From contig JAVYRX010000007.1 of assembly GCA_038729485.1 (NCBI GenBank), positions 1 to 55,969 of the forward strand: a stretch of 55,969 bases of DNA, written 5' to 3'. The notes beneath the pieces are model-generated. The model did not search any database, was not told where the DNA came from, and saw only the letters and a program-made list of their open reading frames with translations. Position 1 is the first letter of the stretch, and each line of letters begins with the position of its first letter. Positions 43,850 through 52,592 of this stretch are shown one piece after another. Made by a program: the position numbers and the translations under genes. Origin of the DNA: GCA-001856825 sp038729485 (GTDB taxonomy: Archaea > Thermoplasmatota > Thermoplasmata > Thermoplasmatales > GCA-001856825).

Positions 43850-43861
43850 CTTTATTAATAC
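43850..43861 (-). promoter_or_regulatory. TATA box of tRNA-Val
   Basis: The minus strand reads GTATTAATAAAG, 17-28 bases upstream of the tRNA 5' end. Confidence 0.5.
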
Positions 43862-43991
43862 TTTTTTCTGATGTTATTCTTCGTTTTTAGACAATCTAGC
43901 ATTATACTGATTGTGAAAATATTTGTGGCTCTGCTGCTACCGTTTATAAGATTATAAAAAATATAGTTAATCGGATTGTGATTCCCCTCAC

Positions 43992-44987
43992 ATGGATCCA
44001 TTCTCTCTCTCAAACTATGACTTTACCCTGCCGAGAGAACTGATACGTCAGGAGCCTCCCAAAGATCGGTCAGACTGCAGGATGATGATCTTGGAGGGGG
44101 ATAAAATTGAGCATTCCCATTTTAAGGAAATCGTTAACAGACTTAGACCCGGAGACGTAATTGTTCTTAACAGAACGAGGGTAAGAAAGTCCCTAGTTTA
44201 TGGCAAAAAAGAGACTGGCGGAAAGGTTGAAATCACATTCCTAGGTAGGGGGCAAGAAGGTTTCCTCTGCTTTATAAAGGGGCGAATATTGGATGGGTCA
44301 AGAGTGCTGATAGGCGGTAGGGATTTCACAGTCTCATCAAGCGGCGACGGCTTCAGGATAATCACCGGTGACATTGACTGGGAATTCATAGAGAAAATAG
44401 GCCATCTCCCACTTCCACCTTATGTGAAAAAGAAGATGGATTTCCCTTATTATCAGAACGAAATAGGTGATACTGAGGGTTCAATAGCCGCTCCGACTGC
44501 AAGCCTACATTTCAGTAAGGATATGCTCAGTATTTTGGAAAATAGGGGCGTGAATGTCAGGTATGCGTTGCTGAAAGTAGGGTACGGTACGTTCAAGGAA
44601 ATTAAGGACCAATCTATAAGAGATCACATTGTTGACGAGGAAGAAATTGAAGTATCACAGGAACTCGTATCTGACCTTGAAAGGGCTAAAGGGAACATAA
44701 TTGCGGTAGGAACGACGGTGGTCAGGTCCCTTGAGACAGCTTCATATCCCGGGAGGATGGTCCCGTATAAGGGGATGACTAGGATTTTTATCTACCCTGG
44801 CTGGAAATTCAACTCGCCAATAACTCACCTAATCACAAATTTCCACATACCCAAGAGTTCACTCCTAGCCCTTGTTTATGCTTTTGGAGGAGAAAGACGT
44901 CTTAAGAATGCCTATCAAGAGGCTATAGAAAAAAAGTACTATTTTTACAGCCTGGGGGACGCGATGTTAATGGATCGATATCCTTAA
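43992..44987 (+). CDS. queA: S-adenosylmethionine:tRNA ribosyltransferase-isomerase QueA
   Basis: QueA converts preQ1 in tRNA to epoxyqueuosine in the bacterial queuosine pathway. The 331-residue protein matches the family from end to end: NYDFTLPRELIRQEPPKDR, PGDVIVLNRTRV, KKETGGKVEI, GSIAAPTASLHFS, IIAVGTTVVRSLETA and ITNFHIPKSSLLALVYAFGG, ending with FYSLGDAMLM. The bacterial LHVGLGTF is LKVGYGTF here. Archaea normally place archaeosine, not queuosine, in tRNA, so the substrate may differ. The gene overlaps the convergent prefoldin gene by four bases. Family call is firm; the reaction in this organism is not. Confidence 0.93.
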   Translation: MDPFSLSNYDFTLPRELIRQEPPKDRSDCRMMILEGDKIEHSHFKEIVNRLRPGDVIVLNRTRVRKSLVYGKKETGGKVEITFLGRGQEGFLCFIKGRILDGSRVLIGGRDFTVSSSGDGFRIITGDIDWEFIEKIGHLPLPPYVKKKMDFPYYQNEIGDTEGSIAAPTASLHFSKDMLSILENRGVNVRYALLKVGYGTFKEIKDQSIRDHIVDEEEIEVSQELVSDLERAKGNIIAVGTTVVRSLETASYPGRMVPYKGMTRIFIYPGWKFNSPITHLITNFHIPKSSLLALVYAFGGERRLKNAYQEAIEKKYYFYSLGDAMLMDRYP

Positions 44988-45349
44988 TTCTTCTCTTCCG
45001 TCTTCTTGTATATCTTGTTTATCTCTTCCGTTATAGTCTTAAGTTTTGCATCAAGTTGAGCAACTTGCTCCTTTATGGACTTTAGCCTCATATCTGATAT
45101 CTCCACATCCTCCTCGAGTTCTTTTTTGAACGCCTCTATATCTTTTACCTTCACAAGAATTGTTCCGATACCTCTATATATATCGTCCTCAGGCTTGGCA
45201 TCCTTGAGGTATTCAAGCGTTTTCTTATCCTCCCTAGACTTCAGTTCATACTGATACTGCTGAGCTAGTAATGCTTCCATTTGTTTCTGAATCGAATCCG
45301 CCTGTTTTATCTGATCCTGTAGATAAGGCCCAAGGTTCAAATCAACCAT
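44984..45349 (-). CDS. pfdB: Prefoldin beta subunit
   Basis: Beta subunit of the archaeal hexameric chaperone prefoldin, which passes unfolded proteins to the thermosome. The 121-residue protein is two long coiled-coil helices (about 8-50 and 75-115) joined by the beta hairpin with DIYRGIGTILVKVKDIEAF, the family signature (YkxvGxlLV). It stands alone, divergent from AOR copy 2. Confidence 0.95.
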   Translation of the reverse strand: MVDLNLGPYLQDQIKQADSIQKQMEALLAQQYQYELKSREDKKTLEYLKDAKPEDDIYRGIGTILVKVKDIEAFKKELEEDVEISDMRLKSIKEQVAQLDAKLKTITEEINKIYKKTEEKN

Positions 45350-45424
45350 TGTTCCCTAATAAAGAGAATAAATATTAACTTATGTCTTTAAGAAACTAAT
45401 TATACGGTTAGGATATTATGATTC

Positions 45425-47278
45425 ATGTACGGTCTGAACGGTAAAATTTTGTGGGTAGACCTGAACGATATGAGCTTGAGAGTGGAGAATATTCCGGAAG
45501 AAATTTATAAGATGTACCTCACTGGAAACGGGCTTGGAGCATACATACTCAACAGGGAGATGAAGGGGGGTGAAGACCCTCTAGGCCCTGAGAACATTCT
45601 TGGCGTAGTTACTGGTATATTTAATGGGTTCCCTATTCCACTAGGCGGGAGGTTCGAGGTCGTAGGGAAATCTCCTGCAACGGAAACATGGGGGGACGCA
45701 AACTGTGGCGGGAAGTTTGGTCCAGAACTTAAAAATAGTGGATTTGATGGTGTGTTCTTTCGTGGAATAGCGAAGGAACCTGTTTATCTAAAAATAGTTG
45801 ATGGTAAGTATTCATTGGAAAGCGCAAAGGATATCTGGGGTAAGGATGCGTACGAAACAGAAGATTATTTAAAAAAGATAGAACCAAAAGGTCAAGCTCT
45901 AGTTATTGGGGTACCTGGCGAGAAGAAGATGCTGATCTCATCCATAATGAATGATTATGGCAGGGCAGCCGGAAGGTCCGGCCTTGGAGCGGTGATGGGT
46001 TCCAAGAAAATCAAAGGGATAATAGTTAGAGGAAGTAGGAAAGTTGAACCTTACGACGCAAAGCTTCTCACCGACACAATGAAGGAAATACAGATACAGT
46101 TCAACAAAAACATAGAATTAGCCAGGCCGTGGCAGTTGTATGGAACGACCGCAATCACAGAGTCGTCGCACCTTAACGGAGACACTCCGATTAAAAACTG
46201 GAAAGGCGTAGGCATTATAGATTTTGGAGAAAAAAACGCTGCTAAGATCAGCGGGGAAGAAATAGCTAAAGACAAGCTTAGGTCCTACGGATGTGCACAG
46301 TGTACTCTTGCCTGCGGTGGCCACGTAAGACGCCAGACGAAATACGGTCCATTGGAAGGTCATCGGCTAGAGTACGAAGGTACGGGTTCATTTGGAGGAC
46401 TTAACCTAGTTTCTGATCTTGATGCCATTGCAATGAGTTTCGAGATATGCAACAGAGCAGGTCTAGATATAATATCTACCGGCTCAGTAATTGCGTTCGC
46501 CAACGAATGTTATGAAAATGGTATCATCAGTAAGGATGACATCGGTTTCGAAATAGGTTTCGGAAACGCTGACGGAATGGTGAAACTCGTCAAGTTAATA
46601 GCCGAAGGAAAGGGGATAGGCGAAGTCCTAGGTCAGGGATCCTTTCAAGCGTCTAGGGTTATAGGAAAAGGAAGCGAGAAGTTTGCAATGTCTATCGCAG
46701 GCCAAGATCTTCCGATGCACGATCCTAGGCTTATGCCGAGTCTTGCAACTACGTACATCTCGGATCCCACTCCTGGCCGACATACCGCTGGCGGAATAGG
46801 GTTCGACGAAGGCGGATCATTAACATTGCCGTTCAGCCATCCTGAATCTGGGACAAAGATAGCGAGATATGAGTTTAAGGGTAAGGGTCACTTGCAAGCT
46901 CTGTCTGCGTACGGAACACAGATAATCAATGCCACAGGAATGTGCCTTTTCTCTACATCGGTATGGCCCAACAGTTATCCATACCTAAAACTGCTGAAGG
47001 CTGTTGCCGGCTGGGATATGACTGTAGATGACCTGGTAAACATAGGTCATAGGATTCAGCTTTTAAGATACATTTTCAATCATAAACAGGGCGTGAACCC
47101 GGGAAGGATAGAGCCACCAGGGAGGGTCGTAGGAAATCCCCCTCTCAAAGGAGGTCCAACAGGCGGGGTGAAAATAGATTACAGGACCCTTGTAAATGAC
47201 TACCTCAGGGAAGTGGGTATAGAAGAAGACGGAAGCATTACTCCCAAGGCGATAAAGGATCTAGGAATAGAGGTTTAG
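45425..47278 (+). CDS. Aldehyde ferredoxin oxidoreductase (AOR family), copy 2
   Basis: Second tungsto/molybdopterin AOR-type enzyme, 617 residues. The N-terminus GLNGKILWVDLNDMSLRV, ANCGGKFGPELKNSGFDGVF (pterin-binding) and the [4Fe-4S] ligands CAQCTLAC (Cys290, Cys293, Cys297) with a later GMCLFS cysteine are visible. The segment after residue 440 (HTAGGIGFDEGGSLTLPF) has no counterpart in copy 1. Convergent with the formate-dehydrogenase cluster, overlapping the flavoprotein gene by four bases. It likely shares the pterin cofactor made by the neighbouring mo genes. Confidence 0.93.
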   Translation: MYGLNGKILWVDLNDMSLRVENIPEEIYKMYLTGNGLGAYILNREMKGGEDPLGPENILGVVTGIFNGFPIPLGGRFEVVGKSPATETWGDANCGGKFGPELKNSGFDGVFFRGIAKEPVYLKIVDGKYSLESAKDIWGKDAYETEDYLKKIEPKGQALVIGVPGEKKMLISSIMNDYGRAAGRSGLGAVMGSKKIKGIIVRGSRKVEPYDAKLLTDTMKEIQIQFNKNIELARPWQLYGTTAITESSHLNGDTPIKNWKGVGIIDFGEKNAAKISGEEIAKDKLRSYGCAQCTLACGGHVRRQTKYGPLEGHRLEYEGTGSFGGLNLVSDLDAIAMSFEICNRAGLDIISTGSVIAFANECYENGIISKDDIGFEIGFGNADGMVKLVKLIAEGKGIGEVLGQGSFQASRVIGKGSEKFAMSIAGQDLPMHDPRLMPSLATTYISDPTPGRHTAGGIGFDEGGSLTLPFSHPESGTKIARYEFKGKGHLQALSAYGTQIINATGMCLFSTSVWPNSYPYLKLLKAVAGWDMTVDDLVNIGHRIQLLRYIFNHKQGVNPGRIEPPGRVVGNPPLKGGPTGGVKIDYRTLVNDYLREVGIEEDGSITPKAIKDLGIEV

Positions 47279-48060
47279 AGGAAGAGCTCCGGTTCTCCTT
47301 TTACGTCGCTAAATCTGAATATTGGTCCAGATTCGCACACGTAGTATCTGCCAATATTGCAGTGGCCGCAGACGCCTATTCCGCACTCCATTCTCCTTTC
47401 AAGTGAGAGGTATATTCTCTCTTCCCTGAATCCAAGCTTCAAAGCCTCATTTACGGCATTTTTCATCATTAGGGGAGGGCCTATAATAAAAACAGCAGCA
47501 TTTCTCTGTGATGTTGTTTTTCCTATAAGGGATGTAACGAATCCTACATTCCCCTTCCAGGAACCGTTCCCCCTATCAACTGTAAGTCTCATTTTTACTT
47601 CCTTCTGCCATTTTTCGATCAACGATTTATAAACAATATCTTCGGGGCTTCTTGCTCCGTAGAGAACCTCCAAACCCTCCGTGCGCCTTTGGTCAATTAA
47701 GCTTTCGATAAGAGACCTAATCGGAGGAATGCCTATCCCTCCGGCGATGGCCAGAATATTGTCATAGCTTTCCACCGGCCATTGATTGCCGTACGGTCCC
47801 CTTACCCCGATTCTTTCAACCCTGTCCATATACGAGGTGACCCTTCCGACGCGCCTTATCGTAAATTCAAGGTCCCTACCCGGCCCAGATGCGACAGAGA
47901 TAGGAGCTTCCCCTACACCTGGGACGGAAAGCATGTAGAATTGCCCTGGCATTGCTGTAGATTTATAATTTAGGATTACAGAAAAGACGTCCTCCGTTTC
48001 CTTCCTTCTTTCCTTAACGTCAACTAGTTCAGGAAGATACTCATTCTTTTGAATAGTCAT
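47275..48060 (-). CDS. FAD/NAD(P)-binding [2Fe-2S] electron-transfer subunit (HydG/AsrB-like)
   Basis: Flavoprotein of the ferredoxin-NADP reductase family like the gamma subunit of archaeal sulfhydrogenase and AsrB. FAD-binding site: PISVASGPG; NAD(P) site: ILAIAGGIGIPPIRSLIESL. The C-terminal [2Fe-2S] ligands are MECGIGVCGHC (three Cys) plus a fourth Cys in RYYVCESGP. 261 residues. It overlaps the HydB-like gene by 20 bases. It likely transfers electrons between NAD(P)H and the iron-sulfur subunit of the formate dehydrogenase. Confidence 0.9.
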   Translation of the reverse strand: MTIQKNEYLPELVDVKERRKETEDVFSVILNYKSTAMPGQFYMLSVPGVGEAPISVASGPGRDLEFTIRRVGRVTSYMDRVERIGVRGPYGNQWPVESYDNILAIAGGIGIPPIRSLIESLIDQRRTEGLEVLYGARSPEDIVYKSLIEKWQKEVKMRLTVDRGNGSWKGNVGFVTSLIGKTTSQRNAAVFIIGPPLMMKNAVNEALKLGFREERIYLSLERRMECGIGVCGHCNIGRYYVCESGPIFRFSDVKGEPELFL

Positions 48061-48958
48061 GTGTTATAACCTCCTTTATATCTATTTCGACTGGACAGTC
48101 TTCAACGCACCTGTTGCATCCAGTACAAAGATATTCACCTTGGCTCCTCTTATAATATGAGAATTTATGATAGAATCGCTGTCTCAATCTATCGGATAAT
48201 TCTGGTCTCACGTTACCTGCAGACGTCTTAGTGAACCCGGAAAGAATACAGGAGTCCCACTCTCTTTTCCTTTCTTCACCTTCGTCGTAAAGGTCGAAAC
48301 AGTAGCAAGTTGGACAGGAAAAATTGCATGCGCCACAAGATATGCACTCAGATGCAAATTTCGTCCATAATTTTGAATCCCATTTCATCCTGTCCTCGAT
48401 GCCATTAATTGGAAGTGGTTTCATTTCGCGGTTGAATTTTTCCGTAATGCCAACGAATGGATCTTCCTCCCCTTTCCTAAATTTTCTGAAGTAGGGCAAG
48501 AACCTCTCTGACACCATCACATGAAACAGATCATTGATCTTCAGAACCTGAATATCATAGTTCCTAAGGACAGGGCCTCCAAAAGTTGTACAGAATCCGC
48601 CTTCACACGGCTCAGTGCAAACATAATTTATGAAGATAGTATTTTTTCTCCTAGCTGTGTAGAATGGGTCCTTGTTAAGAATTTGCTTATCCATAATATA
48701 GAATCCTTGGAGATCGCAGCTCTTAATACCGAAAACAGCCCTTTTCTCTTCCTGAATCAAGGAAAGAACATTCTCTCCCCTATTGATTAAGAACTCCTTA
48801 GGCGCATACCTTGACTTCCTTTCTGAAATTTCGCTTATTTTCCTTATCCTTTCAAACACAACCTCCCCGTCGATTTCGGTAGCGCCATAAACTTCGTATT
48901 CCTTCGATACATCTTCGAGCAAAGCTTGCATTTCATTCTCGTCAAGGATGTAAATCAC
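48041..48958 (-). CDS. Iron-sulfur electron-transfer subunit (HydB/AsrA-like)
   Basis: Protein of 305 residues related to the beta subunit of archaeal sulfhydrogenase and AsrA. It holds KSCDLQGFYIMDK (family hallmark), VCTEPCEGGFCTTFGGP, and two [4Fe-4S] motifs: CISCGACNFSCPTC and CTGCNRCVEDCPV. It is sandwiched by overlap between fdhA (4 bases) and the flavoprotein gene (20 bases), so the three proteins are made together. Its likely role is electron transfer from the molybdopterin subunit to FAD. Confidence 0.9.
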   Translation of the reverse strand: MIYILDENEMQALLEDVSKEYEVYGATEIDGEVVFERIRKISEISERKSRYAPKEFLINRGENVLSLIQEEKRAVFGIKSCDLQGFYIMDKQILNKDPFYTARRKNTIFINYVCTEPCEGGFCTTFGGPVLRNYDIQVLKINDLFHVMVSERFLPYFRKFRKGEEDPFVGITEKFNREMKPLPINGIEDRMKWDSKLWTKFASECISCGACNFSCPTCYCFDLYDEGEERKREWDSCILSGFTKTSAGNVRPELSDRLRQRFYHKFSYYKRSQGEYLCTGCNRCVEDCPVEIDIKEVITHDYSKE

Positions 48959-50961
48959 GGGATCAGCCTCACAGGCACTACCTTGAATTCGGGTATTTTG
49001 GCAATGGGATCGAGGTTGTTTCCAACGAGCCTATTTACTCTTGCCTCATCAAAGTGAAACGGTACAAACACAATCCCCTTCGGAATGCTGTCCGTAACGC
49101 GAGCCATAACTTCTATACAACCATGTCTAGATTCCACCTTGACTTTTTGGCCGTTCCTGATTCCGAGATTCCTAGAGTCGTCGAAATTGATTTCAACGTA
49201 CGGTTCGGGAGATTCCCTCTCAAGTATGTCGGTTCTTCTGCTCATTGTACCGGAATGCCAATGGTAATAGTTCCTACCTGTTGTCATGATAAAATTGTAT
49301 TCCTGATCAACCTCTTCCGCAGGATGCTTGTAGGAAATTGCCTTAAACTCTCCCCTTCCAATTGGAAATGAAGAAGTATGGAGTATCTCAGTTCCATCCG
49401 CAAAGCTTTCATTTATCGGCCACTGCTTTCCTATTGGGTAAATGTTGTCGTATGTTGCCCCAGAGTAATTCCTGATTACCCTCCTTATTTCATCAAAAAT
49501 CTCTTGGGGGGATTGATAATCTTGCAGATCGCATATCCTAACTCCCATCTCTTTCAGAATCCACCAATCAGGCTTTGCTTCCCCTGGGGGATCAAAGACT
49601 TTGTTAACTTTCTGTATCCTTCTTTCCGTGTTGGTAAAGGTCCCTTCTTTTTCCAAGGATGTCGTTGCAGGAAAGACAATATCTGCCATTCCGGCAGTAA
49701 TAGTCATGAAGATATCCTGTACTATGAAAAGATCCAGATTCTCTATAGCCTTTTCGACATCCGTTACCGCTGCCTCTGTAACGAGTGGATTCTCCCCCAT
49801 CAAATAAATTGCCTTGATTCTTCCGTCTATCGCAGCTTCAAACATCTCGGATAGCGTTAGACCCTTTTGTCTTGGAAGCTTCTTTCCCCAAATCTTTTCT
49901 ATCCTTTCAATGTCTGGAGAGTCGACCTTTACGTAACCAGGGTACCATTCCGAAAGTGCCCCCATGTCTGATGAACCCTGGACATTGTTCTGCCCCCTAA
50001 GAGGGAATATACCGTTACCTTCCCTCCCTAAATTTCCTGTGAGTAGGGCAAGATTTGAAACCGATTGAACATTTTCTGTTCCCTGCACATGTTGCGTTAT
50101 CCCCATGGCATATAATATGGAGGTAGGTTTATCTTCAGCTATCATCCTCGCGGCTCTTACAATGAGATCTGGATTGACACCTGTCACACCTTCTGTAATT
50201 TCCGGCGCGTATTTCTCGACTTCCTTCTTAAACTCGTTGAATCCTTTTGTTCTATTTTCTATGAATTCTTTATCTTTAAGGCCTTCGTTAAGTATAACAA
50301 ACATGATGGAATTAAGAAGAGCTACATCTGTTCCTGGCTTAAACTGGAGAAATACCTGAGCGATATCAGCCAATTTAGTCCTCCTTGGGTCAGCAACAAC
50401 CAAATTTTTTCCCCTTTCTCTCTCCTCAATGATCTTTGAGCCTATTATGGGGTGTTGTTCTGTTGTATTGGAACCAATTATGAAAAACGTTCTTGAGCTT
50501 CCGAGGGAATCTATTGAACCTGTTGCTGCCCCCGCTCCGATAGTCGATATGAGGCCAGAGACTGTGGGGCTGTGGCAGCTTCGTGCACAGTGGTCTATAT
50601 TATTCGTTCCCGTGAGTCTGGCCATTTTCTGCATTAGATAATTTTCCTCGTTAGTACACTTGGCGGAAGACTGAAAGGCAACAGAATCAGGACCGTATTT
50701 CTCTATAATATTAGCCATCTTTTTCCCTGCAGTATCTAAGGCTTCATTCCACGTAGCCCTTTTGAATTTTCCGTCCACCTTGATCAGGGGGTATTTCAGC
50801 CGTTCCTTCGAGAAGTTGTACGTTAGGCCGGAATATCCCTTTATGCAAAGCTTTCCATGATTGACAGGGGATCTTGAATAACCTATCACTCTCACTCCCC
50901 TCTCCCCGACAACAATCTGACAGCCGGTGCCACAGTAAGGGCAAACTGTAATTACTGCCAC
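48955..50961 (-). CDS. fdhA: Formate dehydrogenase-like molybdopterin oxidoreductase, catalytic subunit
   Basis: Molybdopterin-guanine-dinucleotide enzyme that probably oxidises formate. One [4Fe-4S] cluster is bound by CPYCGTGC and GKLCIKGY (Cys7, Cys10, Cys14, Cys39). The active-site motif of formate dehydrogenases is Cys129-His130 in ARSCHSPTV; this is the cysteine, not the selenocysteine, form. Also present: GSNTTEQHP, VADPRRTKLADIA, GNLGREGNGIFPLRGQNNVQ and GRNYYHWHSGTMSRR. It lacks the N-terminal ferredoxin domain of longer forms (668 residues). Downstream genes supply the electron-transfer subunits. Confidence 0.93.
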   Translation of the reverse strand: MAVITVCPYCGTGCQIVVGERGVRVIGYSRSPVNHGKLCIKGYSGLTYNFSKERLKYPLIKVDGKFKRATWNEALDTAGKKMANIIEKYGPDSVAFQSSAKCTNEENYLMQKMARLTGTNNIDHCARSCHSPTVSGLISTIGAGAATGSIDSLGSSRTFFIIGSNTTEQHPIIGSKIIEERERGKNLVVADPRRTKLADIAQVFLQFKPGTDVALLNSIMFVILNEGLKDKEFIENRTKGFNEFKKEVEKYAPEITEGVTGVNPDLIVRAARMIAEDKPTSILYAMGITQHVQGTENVQSVSNLALLTGNLGREGNGIFPLRGQNNVQGSSDMGALSEWYPGYVKVDSPDIERIEKIWGKKLPRQKGLTLSEMFEAAIDGRIKAIYLMGENPLVTEAAVTDVEKAIENLDLFIVQDIFMTITAGMADIVFPATTSLEKEGTFTNTERRIQKVNKVFDPPGEAKPDWWILKEMGVRICDLQDYQSPQEIFDEIRRVIRNYSGATYDNIYPIGKQWPINESFADGTEILHTSSFPIGRGEFKAISYKHPAEEVDQEYNFIMTTGRNYYHWHSGTMSRRTDILERESPEPYVEINFDDSRNLGIRNGQKVKVESRHGCIEVMARVTDSIPKGIVFVPFHFDEARVNRLVGNNLDPIAKIPEFKVVPVRLIP

Positions 50962-51024
50962 CGAACCGTAATATTAAATTCATATATACTGATTATCATC
51001 TCATCATAGATGCTAAAATAGCTA

Positions 51025-51573
51025 TCAGCAGCGTAACCTCCTTCTAGCTTCATTGAGGTCTTCCTCAGTATTTATACTCAGTAAAGTTTCACTATCTTCT
51101 GGGCCCAATGTTATAACTGAGAAATTTTTTGATAGGAATGGGTATATTCTCTTATCGTGCGTGGAATGCTCCTTTAGTTCTCTGTAGATGCTTCTATTGT
51201 AAATAGCGAACAAAGGTTGAAGGAAACCGTGAGAATCTGAGACGGTAACGGGTTTCCCTGTGTAATTGGAGATCAGCATGGATATAGTCTTGCATTCAAC
51301 ATAAGGCATATCGCCTCCGATGGCAAAAAATTCATCATATAGTTCTAAGGCGGAAATCAGTGAGTCCAGGAGGGTTCCCGTGCTTCGATCCCTTATCGTT
51401 TCTAATCCGGGTACCCATATGTCCTCATATTTGGAATAAATGATAATTGAATCAAAAAACCTGCAGCCGTCCAGGATCTTATGAATTCTCAGAATCATTG
51501 GCTCTCCGCAAATATCGATTAAATGTTTCCCTGGAAGCCTCGTACTTGGTTTCGCGAATATAAGCGCGCGCAA
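51025..51573 (-). CDS. mobA: Molybdenum cofactor guanylyltransferase-like protein
   Basis: Nucleotidyltransferase-fold protein of 182 residues, probably attaching GMP to molybdopterin to form the guanine dinucleotide used by FdhA. The core IGGDMPYVECKTISML carries the catalytic Asp of the family, and QPLFAIYNRSI fits MobA. The N-terminal nucleotide loop, usually LAGGxSxRMGxxK, is IFAKPSTRLPGKHL here, so it lacks the glycine pair but keeps R-x2-GK. Position between thiF and fdhA supports the role. An acylneuraminate-type cytidylyltransferase is the alternative. Confidence 0.75.
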   Translation of the reverse strand: MRALIFAKPSTRLPGKHLIDICGEPMILRIHKILDGCRFFDSIIIYSKYEDIWVPGLETIRDRSTGTLLDSLISALELYDEFFAIGGDMPYVECKTISMLISNYTGKPVTVSDSHGFLQPLFAIYNRSIYRELKEHSTHDKRIYPFLSKNFSVITLGPEDSETLLSINTEEDLNEARRRLRC

Positions 51574-51594
51574 TGACTTAGTATTTACAGCGTA

Positions 51595-52323
51595 TTAAAT
51601 TATTTTCCCCCCGCACACTTTGCACGACGGATTCCTTGGAATAGGAAGGGATTCGAAATGTTTTCTCCACACATCAATGTATGTGAGGGACCCGTCATCA
51701 TCACCTTCTATCAGGAGTTTGACGGCCAGACTCGCTGCCATCGCTGATATTGCGCGTACGGCAGGGCCTATAACACCCTGGGCAGTGCAGGAAATTCCTG
51801 GTCCGGAGTCTGGATAACCGAAGCACGCTAGACAGGATGTCTTTCCGGGTATTATAGCCTTGACGTAGCCAAACGTCCCCTCTACCGCTGAAAATACCCA
51901 CATTTTCTTCAATTTGAATGCCACTTTATTTATAATACCCCTCGCATCGTAATTATCTGTTGCATCCACAATAATGTCCCCTAAGCTCAGTAAGGACGGG
52001 GCCCTTTCGTAAGTAAGACGATCATGAACCGCAACTATCTTCACTTCAGAGTTGATGGATTGAAGGATGCTCGACGCAATGTCTACTTTCTTTTTCCCTA
52101 TATCCTCCTCCCTATACAGAGCCTGCCTATTTAGGTTAGTAAGTTCAATAACGTCATCATCCACTATAATAAGCCTTCCTACTCCCATTCTCGTAAGTAT
52201 CTCGGCTACTGATGTGCCAATTCCGCCCATTCCTATGATAACGATAGACCCGCTCTCTATCTTTTTCTGCCCAGACGGGAATATCTCCTTGACGGCAAGC
52301 TGGCTCAGGTATCTTTCATTCAC
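51595..52323 (-). CDS. MoeB/ThiF/HesA-family E1-like adenylyltransferase
   Basis: Activates the C-terminal glycine of MoaD-like proteins with ATP. The 242-residue protein has the nucleotide motif VIIGMGGIGTSVAEIL, LNRQALYREEDIG with the conserved NRQ, the adenylation-site region DATDNYDARGIIN, the cysteine of GISCTAQGVIGP, and a zinc site of CLAC and CKVC. It lies between moaD and mobA in the cluster. It may serve Moco, thiamin or tRNA-thiolation carriers and archaeal SAMP proteins alike. Confidence 0.93.
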   Translation of the reverse strand: MNERYLSQLAVKEIFPSGQKKIESGSIVIIGMGGIGTSVAEILTRMGVGRLIIVDDDVIELTNLNRQALYREEDIGKKKVDIASSILQSINSEVKIVAVHDRLTYERAPSLLSLGDIIVDATDNYDARGIINKVAFKLKKMWVFSAVEGTFGYVKAIIPGKTSCLACFGYPDSGPGISCTAQGVIGPAVRAISAMAASLAVKLLIEGDDDGSLTYIDVWRKHFESLPIPRNPSCKVCGGKII

Positions 52324-52352
52324 TAGTTATGATAGCCAAATCCATTAAAATA

Positions 52353-52592
52353 TTATCCTCCGCTTACAGGCGGAAATATTGATACAACATCCCCTTCAGA
52401 GAGTGGATCATCTTCCTTTGCAAACCTGCTGTTCACAGCCACGATTGAACTTTTCTCATTTTTCAATCCCGGATACCTTGTCCTAAGGAAGTCAAGAAGC
52501 TGTGAAACTGTTGCTTTGTCTAGCTCGATCTCTTCCTCCTTTCTCCCGGCAGCTTCTCTATATTTTGCATAATACTTAATATGAAGTCTCAT
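52353..52592 (-). CDS. moaD: Molybdopterin synthase small subunit MoaD
   Basis: Beta-grasp sulfur carrier of 79 residues: MRLHIKYYAKYREAAGRKEE at the start, IVAVNSRFAK in the middle, SEGDVVSIFPPVSGG with the diglycine tail at the end. The ATG at 52592 follows GGAGGGAGGT and overlaps moaA by 17 bases; a longer frame upstream is a shadow of moaA. MoaE, MoaA and an E1-like enzyme are adjacent, so it is the main Moco carrier. Confidence 0.93.
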   Translation of the reverse strand: MRLHIKYYAKYREAAGRKEEEIELDKATVSQLLDFLRTRYPGLKNEKSSIVAVNSRFAKEDDPLSEGDVVSIFPPVSGG

